Source: Candidatus Freyarchaeota archaeon | GTDB taxonomy: Archaea > Asgardarchaeota > Jordiarchaeia > Jordiarchaeales > Jordiarchaeaceae | NCBI GenBank assembly: GCA_030587365.1 | Contig: JAUQZE010000014.1 | Span: 1 to 55,527, forward strand | DNA: 55,527 nucleotides | Direction: 5' to 3' | Shown: piece after piece, positions 15,068 to 24,192 of the stretch | How positions within the stretch are numbered: position 1 is the first letter of the stretch | Layout: every line of letters begins with the position of its first letter | Made by a program: the position numbers and the translations under genes | The notes under the pieces: model-generated | Told to the model about the DNA's origin: nothing | Database searches by the model: none | What the model saw: the letters and a program-made list of their open reading frames with translations, nothing else

Positions 15068-16241
15068 GGTAGTGTCCACACTTTGTTCATAAAGTTTTAA
15101 TTCGGTGGTGTGCCTATGTTTTACGGTGAAACTTATGGCTGAGAGGGAGTTGAACTTTGAGGATTTCTTCTGCACCAACCCGGACTGCAAGGACTACGGG
15201 AAGAAGGGCAAAGGGAACATAGCCCTAGACCGGATCTACGGGAAGAAGAAAACCGCCCTCCTGAAGTGCAAAACGTGCAACAAGACCTTCAGCGAGAACC
15301 GGGGAACCCCCTTCTTCGGATTACACACCCCAAAGGGCAAGGTTCTCAAAAGCCTAGCCATGCTCGTGGAGAGGGGAAGTGTCAGAGGAACCGGAAGAGC
15401 CATGGGGGTCTCAAAGGACACCGTCTCCCGCTGGCGGGACCGAGCGGCGGAACACGCAGAAGAGGTAAGTCGAGAACTCATGAAGGACCTAAACCTCACC
15501 CAGGTCCAGATAGATGAGCTCTGGAGCTTCATCCAAAAAAAGAGAAAAACCTAACAGAAGAGGAGAGGGAAAAGGGAGATTGTGGGGACTCCTGGACTTG
15601 GACCGCCCTGGAGGCGAAAACCAAGCTCCTCCTGGAGGTCCAGGAAGGAAAATGGACCACCAAAGAGGTCGAAAAACTGGTGCGGAGGGTCAGGAAAATG
15701 AGCAGCGGAAAGACACCGGTCTTCACAAGCGACAAGATAGACCAGCTTGAGGGAGCCCTACTCCGCGTCTACGGGCAGCGTGAGAAACCAGAATACCAGG
15801 GAAGGGGCCGTCCACCCAAGCCCAGACTGATCCCTCCCAAGGATCTGGTCTACGTACAGCTGATCAAGGAGAGGGGGAAGGGCAACCGGGTGGTGAAGAC
15901 CCATAAGCGGATCGTCTTCGGGGAGGAAGAGTTGGGAAAGGCGAACACCTCCTACGTTGAGAGAAACAACCTGACCGTGAGGCAGAGCATAGCGAGGTTT
16001 GTGAGGAAAACCCTCTCCTTCTCAAAGAGAAGGAAGCAGCACCGGAACCACCTCAAACTTTACAAGGCGTGGTACAACCTGGTTAAGACCCATAGTAGCC
16101 TGAAGGTGAAGAGCAACAGGCCGGGCAGGAAGTGGGAGTACAGAACGCCAGCTATGGCTGCAGGTATAACCGACCACATCTGGACCATGAAAGAATTAAT
16201 GACCTATAGAGTGACAAGGAGAATGAAACAATGACACTACC
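15068..16241 (+). mobile_element. Complete IS1-like insertion sequence with 8-bp target duplication
   Basis: The 1174-bp element has terminal inverted repeats: the left end begins GGTAGTGTCCACACTTTGTT and the right end, reversed, reads GGTAGTGTCATTGTTTCATT. The 8-bp direct repeat AACATTAG occurs at 15060-15067 and again at 16242-16249, a clean target duplication in the 8-10 bp range typical of IS1. The coding sequence is markedly richer in G+C than its surroundings. The perfect duplication implies recent insertion. Confidence 0.9.
15135..16234 (+). CDS. IS1-family transposase, two frames joined at a run of seven A
   Basis: Frame 1 (start ATG 15135) has an N-terminal zinc ribbon (FFCTNPDCKDYG, LKCKTCNKTFSEN) and an HTH (GTGRAMGVSKDTVSRWRD). 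It reaches the first catalytic Asp in QIDELWSF and ends at TAA 15552-15554. A -1 shift at AAAAAAA (15535-15541) continues the protein with KNLTEEEREKGDCGDSWTWT (second Asp) and later NTSYVERNNLTVRQSIARF (Glu), ending at 16234. Joined length is about 366 residues. Bacterial IS1 uses a programmed -1 shift at an A-rich site, so this may be programmed; a single lost A would look the same. Confidence 0.85.
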
Positions 16242-16312
16242 AACATTAGATTCATATAGAAATTGATGTTTGACACTCTTTTAATATAATGGACTGATAT
16301 AATACGTCAAAT

Positions 16313-18565
16313 TCAAGCAAACAGCTCGTTTAGGTAAGCATCTATAAGTTGTTGAATGTTCTTGGCGAACTTTTGGAGTTCATATTCGAAAATCTTGAAT
16401 TCAAGTACTGAAGAAAATGGAAAAATGTGCCAGGATGTATGATAGGAATGGACAAAGTGGCTATATTCACTGTATTCTTTGTTCAATAATTTATTGGAAA
16501 ACGTCTTAGCTACAAATCCTAATACAAATTCATTTGAAGGGTAGGGGGGAACAATTTCCTCTGAGGATATTTTCGATTCTATAATTTGAATTAGTACTTC
16601 AATAAGTTTTTCATCGGTTTGGCTTAATTTTAAACGACCTAATTGTTTGATTACGCCTTTCAAGTCTTCAGTAGCGAATGCTAATAAAGGTTTAACTTCA
16701 TGCTTTGGCACGAATTCATTGAACTTTTTGGCTACTTCCATTTTTTTACCCATTAGTAACATAAATAAGGGATAGGAAAGCCCCTTGAATAGGGCTTCCT
16801 CGATTTGTTTTTTATTCCATCTGTAATCCTTAATTTTTCCGTATGAATGAATCTGTTCAATTAAAAATTCCATTTTATTTTTTATCTCCTTCACATTTTT
16901 GACGGTAAACCCCTCTTGTATCGACCAATCGTACCAATTCCTCGAAACATAACCGTAAGGATTAGGCGGTACCGTCTCACTGTCTCCTCTACTCTTTAAT
17001 GTTGAGGTCTTAAAATATAAGAAATCTTCGAACATCATCCAGCAAAGATTTTCTAAAATCTTTCTCATTTCTCTATAACAAGCTGGGATAGTTCCATTCT
17101 CAACTAAATTAACTATGGCCTGTAAAGTGGATATCATTTCGGGAAGATAAAGTAGAGTTGAAGGATCCCTAAATACTGTCTTCCTCTTTGATATTTTGTA
17201 CAATTGGTTCTTAACACTAATCAATCTGTTGACAAAGTCTTCTATGATTTTTCTAGTTTGGTTTATTTCGATTTCACAAAGTTCTTTTATATCCTCTTGT
17301 GTTTCTTCCAAATCATCCAGAATATTAAAATTATCTTTAATAATGAATTTAAGTGAAGAGGCTCTGCATGCTAAAAGGTACTGATATTTGTCCTCTAAAG
17401 ATGTCTCTTTTTTAGAAAAAATTTCAAGAAATTTAGTAAACTTTTTCCATCGTTTAATTATCTTCAAACCAAAAGGCTTTGATGCAAAAGGTCCTCTATA
17501 TATCTCAAAGTGGAGCCAATCCCCAATTTCCTTCTTGAAATCCTTATTAAAATCATTCGCTAAATCTATAGACTTCTCATATATTTTATCTTGGTCACCG
17601 TTATACTCCTCTGTAATCTCTCCAAGTTTGTTCACAAAGGTATCTATAGCACCGTTTGGGATGTCAACATACAGATAGCGGGTCTGTCTTCCAAGAAGTT
17701 TGAAGTAAGGGCTCCTAATACCCATTTCTCCAAAGAATGGCCACTCCTTAGCGACAATTTCATTTATGATGTTTGCTATTTTTTCAAGTGTTACTTCATT
17801 AATTTTCCATTTTCCTTTATCGTATTCTAATCCTATTCTTTTGAGAAATGTTTCTAAACTTGATATTTCTAATTCTCGTACTTTTGAGACAATTTCCTTC
17901 GTTCGCAATTCATTTCCAGATTTCGATAATTCCGATATAGCTGCATGTAATCTATCTTGTATATCTAAAAGTAATATTTTTTGGGGAAAACGCGGCTTTT
18001 CCAACAACAGCCAATTATCTTTATGTTTTTCTAGCAATTTTTTCCAATTTTTATCTTTGTATACCCATAAGTATGGTATTTCATTCACATAATCTTCATC
18101 ACTATAGGATAACTCATTAAGAACTTCAGATATAGAGAAGGATGCTGTTCCTTTGCAATAGAGGTACCAGACTGCCCATGATACTATTCTTTTTGCGCTA
18201 ACCTTGATTTTCTTCTTTACAATTTGAAAAAAATCGGAGAATTCCTCTGATTTCCACAAGATATCATTATGTTTAACCAACAATTCTGAGTTCACTAGCT
18301 CGTTTAATAATTCCTCAACAATTACAAGGGACCGAGAACATAAACGCTTGTAATAAGGAGATGCATAACCTTCGCTGGATTCATTCAAAATATAATTTTT
18401 GATCCCCGATATTGTAAAACCCTTTTTCTCTCTCGCTTGGTCATTTTCTGAAAGAAAATTGTTACTAACATAAAAACGCCATTCTATAACATCAAAAACT
18501 TCCCAATAGTGATCCAAAGTAACTTTTGGTGACACTATGGCAAGTAATTCTTCTATTCTCCTCAT
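16313..18565 (-). CDS. Unknown 750-residue protein, paralogue of the protein at 24193-25845
   Basis: I do not recognise the family. The N-terminal 280 residues are mostly helical, with possible winged-helix segments (NELRTKEIVSKVRELEISSL). Three blocks are shared with the 550-residue protein 6 kb away. Block A is RSPYFKLLGRQTRYLYVDIP (about residue 285). Block B is CYREMRKILEN (about 488). Block C is YSEYSHFVHSYHTSWHIFPF followed by SSVLEFKIFEYELQKF (about 695-730). The R..LEN and YS..S..xH positions resemble those of HEPN-like helical bundles, but no classic motif is present. It stands alone on the minus strand inside the defence island. Confidence 0.75.
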   Translation of the reverse strand: MRRIEELLAIVSPKVTLDHYWEVFDVIEWRFYVSNNFLSENDQAREKKGFTISGIKNYILNESSEGYASPYYKRLCSRSLVIVEELLNELVNSELLVKHNDILWKSEEFSDFFQIVKKKIKVSAKRIVSWAVWYLYCKGTASFSISEVLNELSYSDEDYVNEIPYLWVYKDKNWKKLLEKHKDNWLLLEKPRFPQKILLLDIQDRLHAAISELSKSGNELRTKEIVSKVRELEISSLETFLKRIGLEYDKGKWKINEVTLEKIANIINEIVAKEWPFFGEMGIRSPYFKLLGRQTRYLYVDIPNGAIDTFVNKLGEITEEYNGDQDKIYEKSIDLANDFNKDFKKEIGDWLHFEIYRGPFASKPFGLKIIKRWKKFTKFLEIFSKKETSLEDKYQYLLACRASSLKFIIKDNFNILDDLEETQEDIKELCEIEINQTRKIIEDFVNRLISVKNQLYKISKRKTVFRDPSTLLYLPEMISTLQAIVNLVENGTIPACYREMRKILENLCWMMFEDFLYFKTSTLKSRGDSETVPPNPYGYVSRNWYDWSIQEGFTVKNVKEIKNKMEFLIEQIHSYGKIKDYRWNKKQIEEALFKGLSYPLFMLLMGKKMEVAKKFNEFVPKHEVKPLLAFATEDLKGVIKQLGRLKLSQTDEKLIEVLIQIIESKISSEEIVPPYPSNEFVLGFVAKTFSNKLLNKEYSEYSHFVHSYHTSWHIFPFSSVLEFKIFEYELQKFAKNIQQLIDAYLNELFA

Positions 18566-18863
18566 ATAACTTCACTAACTTATATTTACGAAAGATAGAA
18601 TTTAATTATGCGAATTTTTGGACGACATAGGAATAATGATTCCCAAATAATTTTCACATACGTATAGGTTTTTAGCTACTAAAATATTTTCTGAGATAAT
18701 CTCAGCGACTCTGTAGAAACCAAGAAAGTCAATAGTCATATGGTTGAGAAAAGAAAAAGAATTTTGGACTTAATTGTCTTTCTTCTACGATATGGCGCCT
18801 GCTACTCTAAAATCCAAGTACTTATAAGGAATTTATACTCTCTTAGTAACCTTAATTACCTCG

Positions 18864-19025
18864 TTAACTTTTCCGTTTTTGAAAGGTGTATACAAAATAA
18901 TCACCAGTTGGTTCTTCTTTTAAGAGTTTAAAACGGGTACATTGTAATGCCTTAATACATTGGTCAAGTATATTTCGATCTTCTTCATGAAGTATAATCG
19001 TGAAGTGTCTATCACATTTTCCAGC
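18864..19025 (-). pseudogene. Possible remnant of a small gene
   Basis: A minus-strand frame lacking a start codon reads KCDRHFTIILHEEDRNILDQ, then CIKALQCTRFKLLKEEPTGD, to a stop at 18864. The composition is protein-like, but no start and no family are evident. The rest of the 18566-19123 gap shows nothing else I can support. Confidence 0.25.
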
Positions 19026-19123
19026 TCAAAAATCATAGGATTTAGAAACAGCTAAAGAGATTATTAAAGCCGAGTAGAAATATCTAAAAAAGAGTATCAC
19101 ATTATATCTTAAAAAACTCCATT

Positions 19124-20113
19124 TTACCTAACGTTTATACATTTTTTAAAAGCATTTCCCAAATCGGTTGGGATATTGGGGTATTGCTTAACCATCGAAA
19201 CTAACCAAAGAACATAATTAAATAATATGCTTAAATAATCTTTATCATAATATATCCGCATTTTTTCCACAGTAAATTCCCGATCTAAAGGATTAGCTTG
19301 TAAATAATGTGGAAACTGTTTAGAAGGAAAGCTACTTTTCCCTTTCCATCCTCCCTTACGTTTGCGGAACCTTGGATGGGGTAACTCCCAGTATAGAATC
19401 AGTTTATTTTCAGATGTCCGATAGGATATTTTTCCTTCCTCAAATCTCTTTTTTATTATTCTACTAGTTTCATTACCCATAACAACCAAGATCTGAGGAT
19501 CAAGTACCTGAAACTCTTTTTCATAAAAACTGCAATTTCGTTCCATACTTTCTTTTGGATTATAATTTTCTCCTCTTCCAGAGCATTTAATTATATTATT
19601 TATCGCGCAGAAATCCAAAGGTTCTCCATTTCGAAAAATTTTTTCTTCAATCATTTCTTGCATTATAATCTGGATGCCATAAAGCGGTTTCTTTCGCCTG
19701 TCGTCAAGTTCCTTTGGGGTTAAATTTTCTGTGTTTGGATGTCCTGTTACAGTTCCAGCGTCCTGAATTCCTCGGTAGTTTTTTCCATCCCTACTTTTCC
19801 ATCCTTCTAAGTATGCGGAATGAATATCAGTTATTGTGCAATCTGGATTTTCTGATTTATACAGCTCAATCGATTCTTTATTTCCAAAAAAACTGAGATT
19901 AGAATACCATGGAGGGTTCAAACGAGTAAATAGTATTCTTGGTTCTGACTCCCCATATTTTGAGCCAATATAAGCTATTTGAGGACCATGCCTATAATCA
20001 GAGTCCTCTATATGTGTCAAGTCGCCAGAGCATTTTCCATTATTCTGATAATTAGGGCAGTCTAAAATTTCTTCATTAATGTCTTTCATTGCTTCTTGAT
20101 ATCTGTTAACCAT
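19124..20113 (-). CDS. Uracil-DNA-glycosylase-superfamily-like protein
   Basis: The 329-residue protein shows the layout of the UDG fold. There is an early strand and loop (PRILFTRLNPPWYSN), a central FCAINNIIKCSGRGENYNPK with downstream RNCSFYEKEFQVLDPQILVV, then MGNETSRII, and a late ELPHPRF in the place of the HPS/HPT loop. Scattered cysteines (CPNYQNNGKCS, KC, RNC) could bind an iron-sulfur cluster as in family 4 UDGs. The N-terminal loop lacks a standard GxPG motif, so the activity may be changed. In a defence island such proteins could sense or excise modified phage bases; that is inference. Its C-terminus shares YPNIP-[ST]-D with the HIT protein at 23506. Confidence 0.55.
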   Translation of the reverse strand: MVNRYQEAMKDINEEILDCPNYQNNGKCSGDLTHIEDSDYRHGPQIAYIGSKYGESEPRILFTRLNPPWYSNLSFFGNKESIELYKSENPDCTITDIHSAYLEGWKSRDGKNYRGIQDAGTVTGHPNTENLTPKELDDRRKKPLYGIQIIMQEMIEEKIFRNGEPLDFCAINNIIKCSGRGENYNPKESMERNCSFYEKEFQVLDPQILVVMGNETSRIIKKRFEEGKISYRTSENKLILYWELPHPRFRKRKGGWKGKSSFPSKQFPHYLQANPLDREFTVEKMRIYYDKDYLSILFNYVLWLVSMVKQYPNIPTDLGNAFKKCINVR

Positions 20114-20457
20114 CCTTTTTACATTCCTTGTTTTGTTACTATTTTAATGATTATATTATTATTTTTGGGAATATATTTAATGATTATAATTATATGCCTC
20201 TTGGGTTAGCCTACATCACTATGCCAATAGTATTTATTTGGGCTAAATTTTTATATATTAGTTATTGACAATTTAATTATTAGACTAACAAAAAGCAGAA
20301 TGGAAAGAGGAATTATTATACACTTTGATAAACAATTTATCTTTCTATTCTAATTCAAACTCTTATAAATATTCGATTTGCTATTGTGCAAGGAATTAAG
20401 CTTGTTGAAAAATTTCGCCTCAGTTTAACAACAAAATCTCATTAAGAGGTTTTATGA

Positions 20458-22185
20458 ATGGCTATTATTATACATCTCCTTGAGCAAATAAAAAGCGATG
20501 AAATTGTACTTCCCGCTATTCAACGAGATTTTGTATGGTCCGAAGAGAAAATTGAGAAGTTATTAGATTCAATAATGCGTGGATACCCTATAGGTATCAT
20601 ATTGCTTTGGGAAACATTCAATGACATCCAATATAGAAATTTTGTAAAAGATTATAGGTCAGATATGCCACATACATTTTACGATAATGACAAACAAAAT
20701 AAACTAAAATTGATTTTAGATGGTCAGCAACGCCTTCAATCACTATACATAGCTCTATATGGAACTTATGTAGGTAAACAACTTTATTTCGATATTTTAA
20801 GTGGTTGCGAAACAGAAGATTTTAAGGAGAATAAATTCATATTCGATTTCCTTAGCCCAAAAGAAGCTAATGAACTAAATGAGAATTATATTTCTGTCTC
20901 TCAGAAAATTGGGGGTAAGAATGGTGAGGAGAATGAGGTTAGTTACTATTGTAGGGTTAATGACCTAATATCTTTTGGTGCAAAGGAAAAACAAAGATTC
21001 CAGCAGGAAATTAGTAAGAAACTCAATCTTTCAGACAAAGATGCATTAAGAGTAGATCTTAATCTTTCCCTTTTATTTAACGTACTAATGAAAGAAGATA
21101 ACATTCTTAAAACAATTGTTCTTGATGAAAATTTACCTCGCGACAACAAGGATAGAAAATCTGAATCTGATATCTTAGAAGCCTTTGTTAGAATCAACCG
21201 TGAAGGAACACCCTTGAGTAGGTCTGACCTCATTTTTAGTATGCTCAAGCTAAATTGGAAAGAGTCAGCTGAAACATTGCCTGAATTTGTGAACAATATA
21301 AATAAAGGGAACTCCTTCGAATTAGATTCAGATTTCGTAATTCGATGTTTATTTGCAGTCTCAGACCTCGGTACAAGATTTGACATTAATCTTCTTCGTA
21401 AAAAATCTAATGTAAAAACAATCCAGACCCACTTCGAAAAATGTTGCAAAGCAATTAGTTCTGTGGTGGATTTTGTTCAAAGTAAGTGTTGGATTGCAAG
21501 TAGTAAACTTCTGGGAGGTTATTATAACCTCGTTCCATTTGTTTACTATCTATTCCACACCAAGGATCATCAAATACCTAATAAGGAAATCGATCGGATA
21601 CGAAAGGCCGTTTACCTTTTCGGCTTTACTTCTCCTTTTTCTCGATATGCTGACAGTAGATTGGGAAAATTCATCCGCGAGGCATTGAAACCTCTTGCCG
21701 AGAATCATGATGAAAAATTCCCTCTTGAAGAAAGTTTGAAGTGGTCCTACTATTGGGAGAAATTTAGAAAATATGGCTCACAGCTTATTCAAGGCAATCC
21801 CTCACTCGCACTTCATTTAATCCAGCGTAGGTCTGGTGCTAAGGTACACTACGAGAAAAATTCTCCACAGATCGATCATATATTTCCGCGTTCAGTATTA
21901 CGCCAGATGAAATATGACGAGGCGGAAATAAATCACTTTGCGAATTTCTGGATTTTGGCAAAACATAAGAATCAGAATAAGAGCAATAAGCACCCTAAGG
22001 AATATTTTGAAGATGTTACTGACTCCGAGCTTCAAGAAGCCTATATCGACAGGAATCTGTTGGATTATCCGCAATATAAAAACTTTTTAAAAAAGCGAGA
22101 AGCTGAAATTCTCAAACGTGTCAAAAACGAACTTAATTTATCTGATTCTGATTATGATGTTTCAGCCTATTTGGAAATTGATTAA
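20458..22185 (+). CDS. DUF262 and HNH (DUF1524) protein, GmrSD-like
   Basis: The N-terminal DUF262 ParB-like NTPase domain is clear: LPAIQRDFVWSEEKIEKLLD, then SIMRGYPIGIILLWE and LILDGQQRLQSLYIALYG (DGQQR nucleotide-binding motif). The C-terminal DUF1524 HNH nuclease has SPQIDHIFPRSVLRQM and NFWILAKHKNQNKSNKHP. Together this is the architecture of single-chain GmrSD/type IV restriction enzymes, which cut DNA carrying modified bases. At 575 residues it is a usual length. It faces the UDG-like gene head to head across 344 bases and is followed by a nuclease gene on the same strand. Confidence 0.88.
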   Translation: MAIIIHLLEQIKSDEIVLPAIQRDFVWSEEKIEKLLDSIMRGYPIGIILLWETFNDIQYRNFVKDYRSDMPHTFYDNDKQNKLKLILDGQQRLQSLYIALYGTYVGKQLYFDILSGCETEDFKENKFIFDFLSPKEANELNENYISVSQKIGGKNGEENEVSYYCRVNDLISFGAKEKQRFQQEISKKLNLSDKDALRVDLNLSLLFNVLMKEDNILKTIVLDENLPRDNKDRKSESDILEAFVRINREGTPLSRSDLIFSMLKLNWKESAETLPEFVNNINKGNSFELDSDFVIRCLFAVSDLGTRFDINLLRKKSNVKTIQTHFEKCCKAISSVVDFVQSKCWIASSKLLGGYYNLVPFVYYLFHTKDHQIPNKEIDRIRKAVYLFGFTSPFSRYADSRLGKFIREALKPLAENHDEKFPLEESLKWSYYWEKFRKYGSQLIQGNPSLALHLIQRRSGAKVHYEKNSPQIDHIFPRSVLRQMKYDEAEINHFANFWILAKHKNQNKSNKHPKEYFEDVTDSELQEAYIDRNLLDYPQYKNFLKKREAEILKRVKNELNLSDSDYDVSAYLEID

Positions 22186-22349
22186 AATAAAAATCCTTAT
22201 TTTGTCACAGCGAATAAGTTCTTACCTTTTGTGATAGATAATCTAAAAATATATTCTCACAATTGATAATAAAATCTTAAAATTCCCAAGAAAAAGAAAA
22301 GTTACCGAGAGAAGATTTAAAGCCATTAGCCAACTAAGAGGGTAAGGTG

Positions 22350-23336
22350 ATGTTAAAAATCCTTGATAATGAATCTGACATTAAAAAAGCCCAACAAACA
22401 TTTGAAAAAAGATTTAAACAATTTATTGATGAAAAAATTTCTGTAAATATAGGTTTTAAAGGTGGAAGTATTAAAAAAGAGGTTTCTTGGGCTAGCAAAT
22501 TAGGTATTTGGGTACTCTTCCAGCTCCTTTCTAACAGATATGGGAACGCGTTTGGCATCGGGAAGCCGAGGGAAGGTTCCAATGTTCCAATTACCTGTGA
22601 AATTAATTTTCCTTTGAGTGGCATCAATAGAACAATTGGGGGCGCGTTTGCAAAAGATAGTTCTGGGAATATTTTTGTCATCCACAGTGGGAAGATTCAA
22701 GGAGGTAGAAAGGGTATTGGAAAATCTTTGTTCGAAGAAAAATACCGAGGGGAACGAATAGTTGTTGATGAAGGTATGGTAGAAAATGATTTTGCTCTAC
22801 TCGGTGCACTAAATTCTTCTCGATTTGCTAGACAAGTGAGCCAATTTGTATATGAGGTTGACAGAATTAAAAGACTTGTATCCTTCAGCTCACCCCAAAT
22901 TGAGACTCTGCCTAAGGACTATGGATTTAGTGAAGAGTTTACTGGGAAGAAACAATATAGAATTGGAAAGGCCATCGAAGCTGAGTGTGATCATGGTTTG
23001 ATTGTGAACAATTTAGCTTCTACTTTGGAGAGTCTTGGTTTCAATGTTGGAAATGACAGAGCCCTTGATCTCTACATAATTAATACGAAAGGGGAAATAA
23101 CAACTATATTTGAAATTAAGACTGATACATCGACATCAAGTTTGTATTCTGGTGTAGGTCAATTACTGCTAAATAGCATAAACCTAGCAAAGCGCCCAAG
23201 GTTAATTCTTACAATTCCTGAGAAATTGAGTATAGATTGCGAAGGCAAGTTAAATAAATTGAGAATTGAGTTACTTAAATTTAGTTGGAGCGAAGATAAG
23301 GCTGTTTTCCCAGGACTAGAATCATTACGTTTATGA
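22350..23336 (+). CDS. PD-(D/E)XK restriction endonuclease-like protein
   Basis: ATG 22350 follows AAGGTG closely. The N-terminal 170 residues hold VPITCEINFPLSGINRTIGG, then AFAKDSSGNIFVIHSGKIQG and GRKGIGKSLFEEKYRG, a domain I have seen in putative restriction proteins but cannot name; it could bind modified DNA. The C-terminus is nuclease-like: ALDLYIINTKGEITTIFEIK, TDTSTSSLYSGVGQLLLN, i.e. Asp then Glu-x-Lys then helix. It lies 164 bases behind the GmrSD-like gene, presumably in the same defence module. Confidence 0.7.
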   Translation: MLKILDNESDIKKAQQTFEKRFKQFIDEKISVNIGFKGGSIKKEVSWASKLGIWVLFQLLSNRYGNAFGIGKPREGSNVPITCEINFPLSGINRTIGGAFAKDSSGNIFVIHSGKIQGGRKGIGKSLFEEKYRGERIVVDEGMVENDFALLGALNSSRFARQVSQFVYEVDRIKRLVSFSSPQIETLPKDYGFSEEFTGKKQYRIGKAIEAECDHGLIVNNLASTLESLGFNVGNDRALDLYIINTKGEITTIFEIKTDTSTSSLYSGVGQLLLNSINLAKRPRLILTIPEKLSIDCEGKLNKLRIELLKFSWSEDKAVFPGLESLRL

Positions 23337-23505
23337 ATTGCAAGAATTTCAATGTATAACAAAATTTTTTCAGATAACTAAGTTTACGTAAATGTTCTTT
23401 ATCTTTTAATGCCAAAAAACGATATTTGAATTTGGTAATACGACTTCCTTTTGAGTAACACATAATATGCTGTAGATATGAATTAACCTTCTATTAGAGA
23501 GGATA

Positions 23506-24057
23506 TTATTTGAATATTGCTTTGAGTTTATCTACCATTGCTAATCTCAAATCATCTGATGGTATATTGGGATAGTATTCATTATTTTTGTATTCATTGT
23601 ATTTTCTTTCTATTTCTCCTAAATATTGAAAACCTTCCTTATGACTAAAGTCTGATGTAGACCATCTATAAAATTCAACCCATTTTGGATCCTCCGCCTT
23701 TATCTCGTTAGATTGAGCCCATTTCTTTCGGTCTTCAGAACTTTTGAACTCATATCTAGGCAACAGATGGAAATGATGATGAACGCCTAAAGATTCACCC
23801 GCCACCACAACGTAGACTCTACCCACATTATCAATTTTATGAAGTTTTCTCATCATTTGTCTTATACCCAGAATCTCTGCTTGCAATATCTTTTCATCAA
23901 CATCCTGCATATCATGTGTGCAACTGCCCTTATCTGTTGTTAAAATTATATGTCCAAAAATCTCTGGTTCTTGAGGCACAAAAGCATACCAATCTTTATC
24001 CTCATCAACAACGTATTTTTTCATCTTATCTCTAGAACAGAAATCGCATGTCTTCAT
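23506..24057 (-). CDS. HIT-family protein
   Basis: The histidine triad appears as VHHHFHLLPRYE, matching H-x-H-x-H-x-x with His at one variable position, near residue 92. An N-terminal CDFCSRDK zinc-like pair, the segment WYAFVPQEPEIFGHIILTTD, and a long C-terminal extension make it resemble GalT/HIT-type nucleotidyl transferases or hydrolases. HIT enzymes cleave or transfer nucleoside monophosphates. The start is ATG 24057 behind GGTGGTGTG. Its presence inside a defence island and its C-terminal YYPNIPSDDLR, echoed in the UDG-like protein, suggest a link that I cannot define. Confidence 0.8.
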   Translation of the reverse strand: MKTCDFCSRDKMKKYVVDEDKDWYAFVPQEPEIFGHIILTTDKGSCTHDMQDVDEKILQAEILGIRQMMRKLHKIDNVGRVYVVVAGESLGVHHHFHLLPRYEFKSSEDRKKWAQSNEIKAEDPKWVEFYRWSTSDFSHKEGFQYLGEIERKYNEYKNNEYYPNIPSDDLRLAMVDKLKAIFK

Positions 24058-24192
24058 CACACCACCTCTAACTAATAACTGAATTTTAGCAATTTTTAGA
24101 TTATTTTTATCGGAAATATCATTTTAGTTTCTTCACGTTATTCGAATAGCTACTGCTGTAACGCAGAAAATATTTGTTATTAGAATTAACTT

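Noticed and set aside
15514..15750. Overlapping plus-strand frame within the IS1-like transposase
   Set aside because: It is the third frame of the transposase and has a shadow composition rich in Gly, Arg and Lys.
18740..18931. Plus-strand frame of 63 codons
   Set aside because: No motif, no partner, and no ribosome-binding site; a minus-strand remnant in the same stretch looks more protein-like.
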